From contig JAKAAE010000078.1 in NCBI GenBank assembly GCA_021797225.1, positions 1-7,523 on the forward strand: a stretch of 7,523 bases of DNA, read 5' to 3'. The stretch is from Thermoplasmata archaeon. Its GTDB lineage: Archaea > Thermoplasmatota > Thermoplasmata > Thermoplasmatales > Thermoplasmataceae. Under the pieces are notes generated by a model that searched no databases, was not told the DNA's origin, and saw nothing but the letters and a program-made list of their open reading frames with translations. A program made the translations under genes and the position numbers. Below, piece by piece: positions 5,817 through 7,523 of this stretch. Within the stretch, counting starts at the first letter, position 1. Every line of letters starts with the position of its first letter.

Positions 5817-7181
5817 ATGCAAAATAAACCTTATAAGGGTAGTGTTTCAGATAGACTGGAACGGCTTCCATTCAGTTCGGTACAGAGGGATTTCCTGCTA
5901 ATGGTTGCAGGTGGTGAATGGGCAGAGACGTTGATGCTCCTGGGTAACGGTGCCATACTAGCACTTGTTGTAACCGTACTTGGTATATCTGATAGCCTTG
6001 GCGCCACGATAATAACCACAGCATTCTTCCTGGGAGAATTTTTTGGAAGTGCTTTCTTCGGATGGCTGGCTGACAGGCGTGGCAGGAAATTCGTGTTCCT
6101 GTACAATTTATTAGTATTCTCTTTCGGAATGCTTATAGCGGGTTTTATGTCTATTCCAATTCTGATAGCAATATTTGTATTTATAGGTGGTATAGGGGTA
6201 GGTGGGGAGTTCCCTCTGGTAGATTCTTTTACCACAGAAATGATGCCGGGCAAAGTCAGAGGAAACAGATTGGCATGGGTGTACACAATAGCCGTAACCG
6301 CGGGATTTGTTATAGCAGCTTTAACATATGCCATGGATAAGGTTGCTCCCGTGTATTATTCCTGGAGAATATTATTCTGGTTTATGGCAGCAGTTGGATT
6401 CGCTATATGGGCAGTAAGAACAAGATTAAAGGAATCACCCAGATGGCTGGAAGTACACGGTGATTACAAAAAGGCGGATGAAATAACCACAGAATGGGAA
6501 CAGAGAACAATGAAAGCAAAGCATCTAAAAGAACTACCTCCTGTTGAGAATAATACACCAATAGAAGAAAACAAAAGCAAATATGAGGATATTTTCAAAC
6601 CTGATGTCAGGAAGAGAACAATAATGATGCTGATATTCCAGTTCTTCCAGTCTGGAATATTCTATGGGTTCACTGCTCTGGCACCCTTTTTCCTTATCGA
6701 GAAAGGATTTGACCTTCCCAAAACACTTGAATTCACATTTTTGATATTTGGAGGGTTTTTCTTCGGTTCTATATTTAACCTCTTCATAATAGATAAGGTA
6801 GAGAGAAAGTGGGGAATAATAGGCACAGCGGTACTTGCCGGTATATTTGGAACTGCCTTCGCCGTTGTAACCAATGTCTATATGATAGTTATATTCGGGT
6901 TCATAACAACATTTATACTATGGAACTTCTCCAACTTCTTCCATGCATACCAGGCAGAAATATTCCCTACAAGAATAAGGCCCACAGCAGCAGGAACCGT
7001 TTATGCAGTGAGCAGGGTGTCAACAGCTATACTCACACTGCTCATAGTGGATGTATTCCTACCACACGGGGTGCTCGCAAGCTTCGGTATAATATGGGTA
7101 TTCATAGCCATAGTTGTTGCTGACCTGTGGATATTAGGCCCAAAGAGTTCCAGAGAACAGGTAGAGACCATAGCTCAATAA
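5817..7181 (+). CDS. Major facilitator superfamily transporter (sugar/metabolite:H+ symporter type)
   Basis: 454-residue membrane protein with about 12 predicted transmembrane helices in two bundles and a charged central loop (about residues 200-265). Family marks: GWLADRRGRK in the loop after helix 2 (82-91), GGIGVGGEFPLVDSF (124-138) with Glu131 in helix 4, RGNR (148-151), ESPRWL (206-211) at the end of helix 6, the repeat-two equivalent DKVERKWG (326-333), and PTRIRPTAAG (384-393). These are typical of the sugar-porter-like branch that also includes carboxylate and aromatic-acid:proton symporters. In an acidophile the steep proton gradient would drive such a symporter. It lies 56 bp after the CoA-transferase, same strand, own promoter, so it may carry the acid handled by the two enzymes; that is inference. 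The frame is open to ATG 5796, but TATA spacing and the hydrophilic N-terminus MQNKPYK favour 5817. Confidence 0.85.
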   Translation: MQNKPYKGSVSDRLERLPFSSVQRDFLLMVAGGEWAETLMLLGNGAILALVVTVLGISDSLGATIITTAFFLGEFFGSAFFGWLADRRGRKFVFLYNLLVFSFGMLIAGFMSIPILIAIFVFIGGIGVGGEFPLVDSFTTEMMPGKVRGNRLAWVYTIAVTAGFVIAALTYAMDKVAPVYYSWRILFWFMAAVGFAIWAVRTRLKESPRWLEVHGDYKKADEITTEWEQRTMKAKHLKELPPVENNTPIEENKSKYEDIFKPDVRKRTIMMLIFQFFQSGIFYGFTALAPFFLIEKGFDLPKTLEFTFLIFGGFFFGSIFNLFIIDKVERKWGIIGTAVLAGIFGTAFAVVTNVYMIVIFGFITTFILWNFSNFFHAYQAEIFPTRIRPTAAGTVYAVSRVSTAILTLLIVDVFLPHGVLASFGIIWVFIAIVVADLWILGPKSSREQVETIAQ

Positions 7182-7182
7182 A

Positions 7183-7207
7183 TTTTTATTTTTATAATTT
7201 TATTTCC
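7183..7207 (+). terminator. T-rich transcription terminator after the transporter
   Basis: Directly after the transporter stop comes a run of T tracts (ATTTTTATTTTTATAATTTT), the intrinsic termination signal of archaeal RNA polymerase. No strong hairpin precedes it, as is usual in archaea. The rest of the stretch to 7405 shows no convincing gene or structure. Confidence 0.55.
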
Positions 7208-7405
7208 ATTTAGAAGCAGCTGCCATTGTTTTATGTTTTTACCATTTTAAATAATGTGTGATTTCACTTAGTTTAGTTATCTCTATAAAGAATGGAAATG
7301 AGCATAATTCAGGCAATTCGTATATAACACTTTAAGATAACAAGTATATTATCTTCTATTATGAGTTTTTAGAAACAAACATGAACTAATAAATTTAGAA
7401 TAAAT

Positions 7406-7477
7406 GGGACCGTCCGAATTTGAATCGGAGTCACCAACACCCCAAGCTGGTAGGATACCAAGCTACCCCACGGTCCC
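7406..7477 (-). tRNA. tRNA-Pro, anticodon GGG
   Basis: 72-nt tRNA reading proline codons CCC and CCU. On the minus strand the acceptor arm GGGACCG pairs with CGGTCCC. A short D arm holds the GG of its loop (TAGCTTGGTA). The anticodon stem CCAGC/GTTGG has one G-T pair and encloses the 7-nt loop TTGGGGT, giving U33, anticodon GGG and G37 as expected for proline. The T arm is TCCGA-TTCAAAT-TCGGA. There is no intron and no encoded 3' CCA (the sequence after the acceptor is ATTTA), so CCA must be added by the tRNA nucleotidyltransferase. It is on the strand opposite to the transporter. Confidence 0.96.
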
Positions 7478-7501
7478 TTCTTTTATGGATATCAAAATAG
7501 G

Positions 7502-7508
7502 ATATAAA
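7502..7508 (-). promoter_or_regulatory. TATA box for tRNA-Pro
   Basis: The minus strand reads TTTATAT within AAAATTTTATATCC, centred 28 nt upstream of the tRNA 5' end at 7477. This gives a primary transcript starting close to the mature tRNA. Confidence 0.6.
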
Positions 7509-7523
7509 ATTTTCAATATGAAT

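Noticed and set aside
5831..6334. Long open frame of 167 codons on the minus strand inside the transporter gene
   Set aside because: It lies wholly antisense to well-conserved MFS coding sequence, its protein is low-complexity and Ser/Pro/Ile-rich, and it has no promoter or start signal; it is a shadow frame.
7182..7405. Non-coding stretch between transporter and tRNA, checked for a small gene, RNA or repeat
   Set aside because: Only very short frames (for example 11 codons from 7293) without correctly spaced promoters, no stable hairpin and no repeat unit; only the T-rich terminator is supported.
7406..7477. tRNA gene as an integration (att) site for a mobile element
   Set aside because: No integrase gene and no repeated copy of the tRNA 3' end is present in the window; flanking genes look chromosomal.
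1..7523. CRISPR array, insertion sequence or other mobile element
   Set aside because: No regularly spaced direct repeats, transposase motifs or terminal inverted repeats were seen.

Overview
The window looks like chromosomal DNA from an acidophilic archaeon of the Thermoplasmatales (Ferroplasma, Acidiplasma, Picrophilus and Thermoplasma group). The reasons are: roughly two-thirds A+T by eye; the first 13 codons of a 20S proteasome alpha subunit whose N-terminus reads as I remember that of Thermoplasma; an archaeal GINS subunit; a Bat-type HTH regulator; a proline tRNA without an encoded CCA; and repeated TATA-like boxes about 25 nt before start codons, the pattern of leaderless archaeal transcripts. 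The genus cannot be fixed from the sequence alone.

Layout. 1-40 (minus): 5' end of psmA with a strong Shine-Dalgarno site. 41-210: divergent intergenic region with promoters for both sides and a 14-bp palindrome. 211-1041 (plus): TatD-like TIM-barrel metal hydrolase of the archaeal COG1099 type that has lost the first histidine of its HxH motif. 1141-1791: Gins51 replication protein. 1814-1999: 61-residue putative zinc-binding protein. 2006-2779: family 2 glycosyltransferase. The zinc protein and glycosyltransferase are close enough to be co-transcribed. 2783-3427 (minus): HTH-10 (Bat-type) regulator, ending 3 bp from the glycosyltransferase stop. 3428-3607: divergent control region with promoters and two inverted repeats. 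3608-4645: a homocitrate/isopropylmalate-synthase-like HMGL-family enzyme, overlapping by 4 bp (ATGA) the class III CoA-transferase gene 4642-5760. 5817-7181: major facilitator transporter of the sugar/metabolite:H+ symporter type with its own promoter. 7406-7477 (minus): tRNA-Pro(GGG).

How the parts work together. The left half is housekeeping (protein turnover, replication, surface or lipid glycosylation). The right half (about 2783-7181) looks like a small metabolic module: divergent regulator, acyl-CoA condensing or cleaving enzyme, CoA-transferase and carrier. The simplest inference is uptake or export of an organic acid, CoA activation, and carbon-carbon bond making or breaking, under local control. 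Substrate is not determinable from the sequence. This module is the best candidate for something not yet described. Several start codons were moved from the longest reading frame to the ATG that lies about 25 nt downstream of a TATA-like box.
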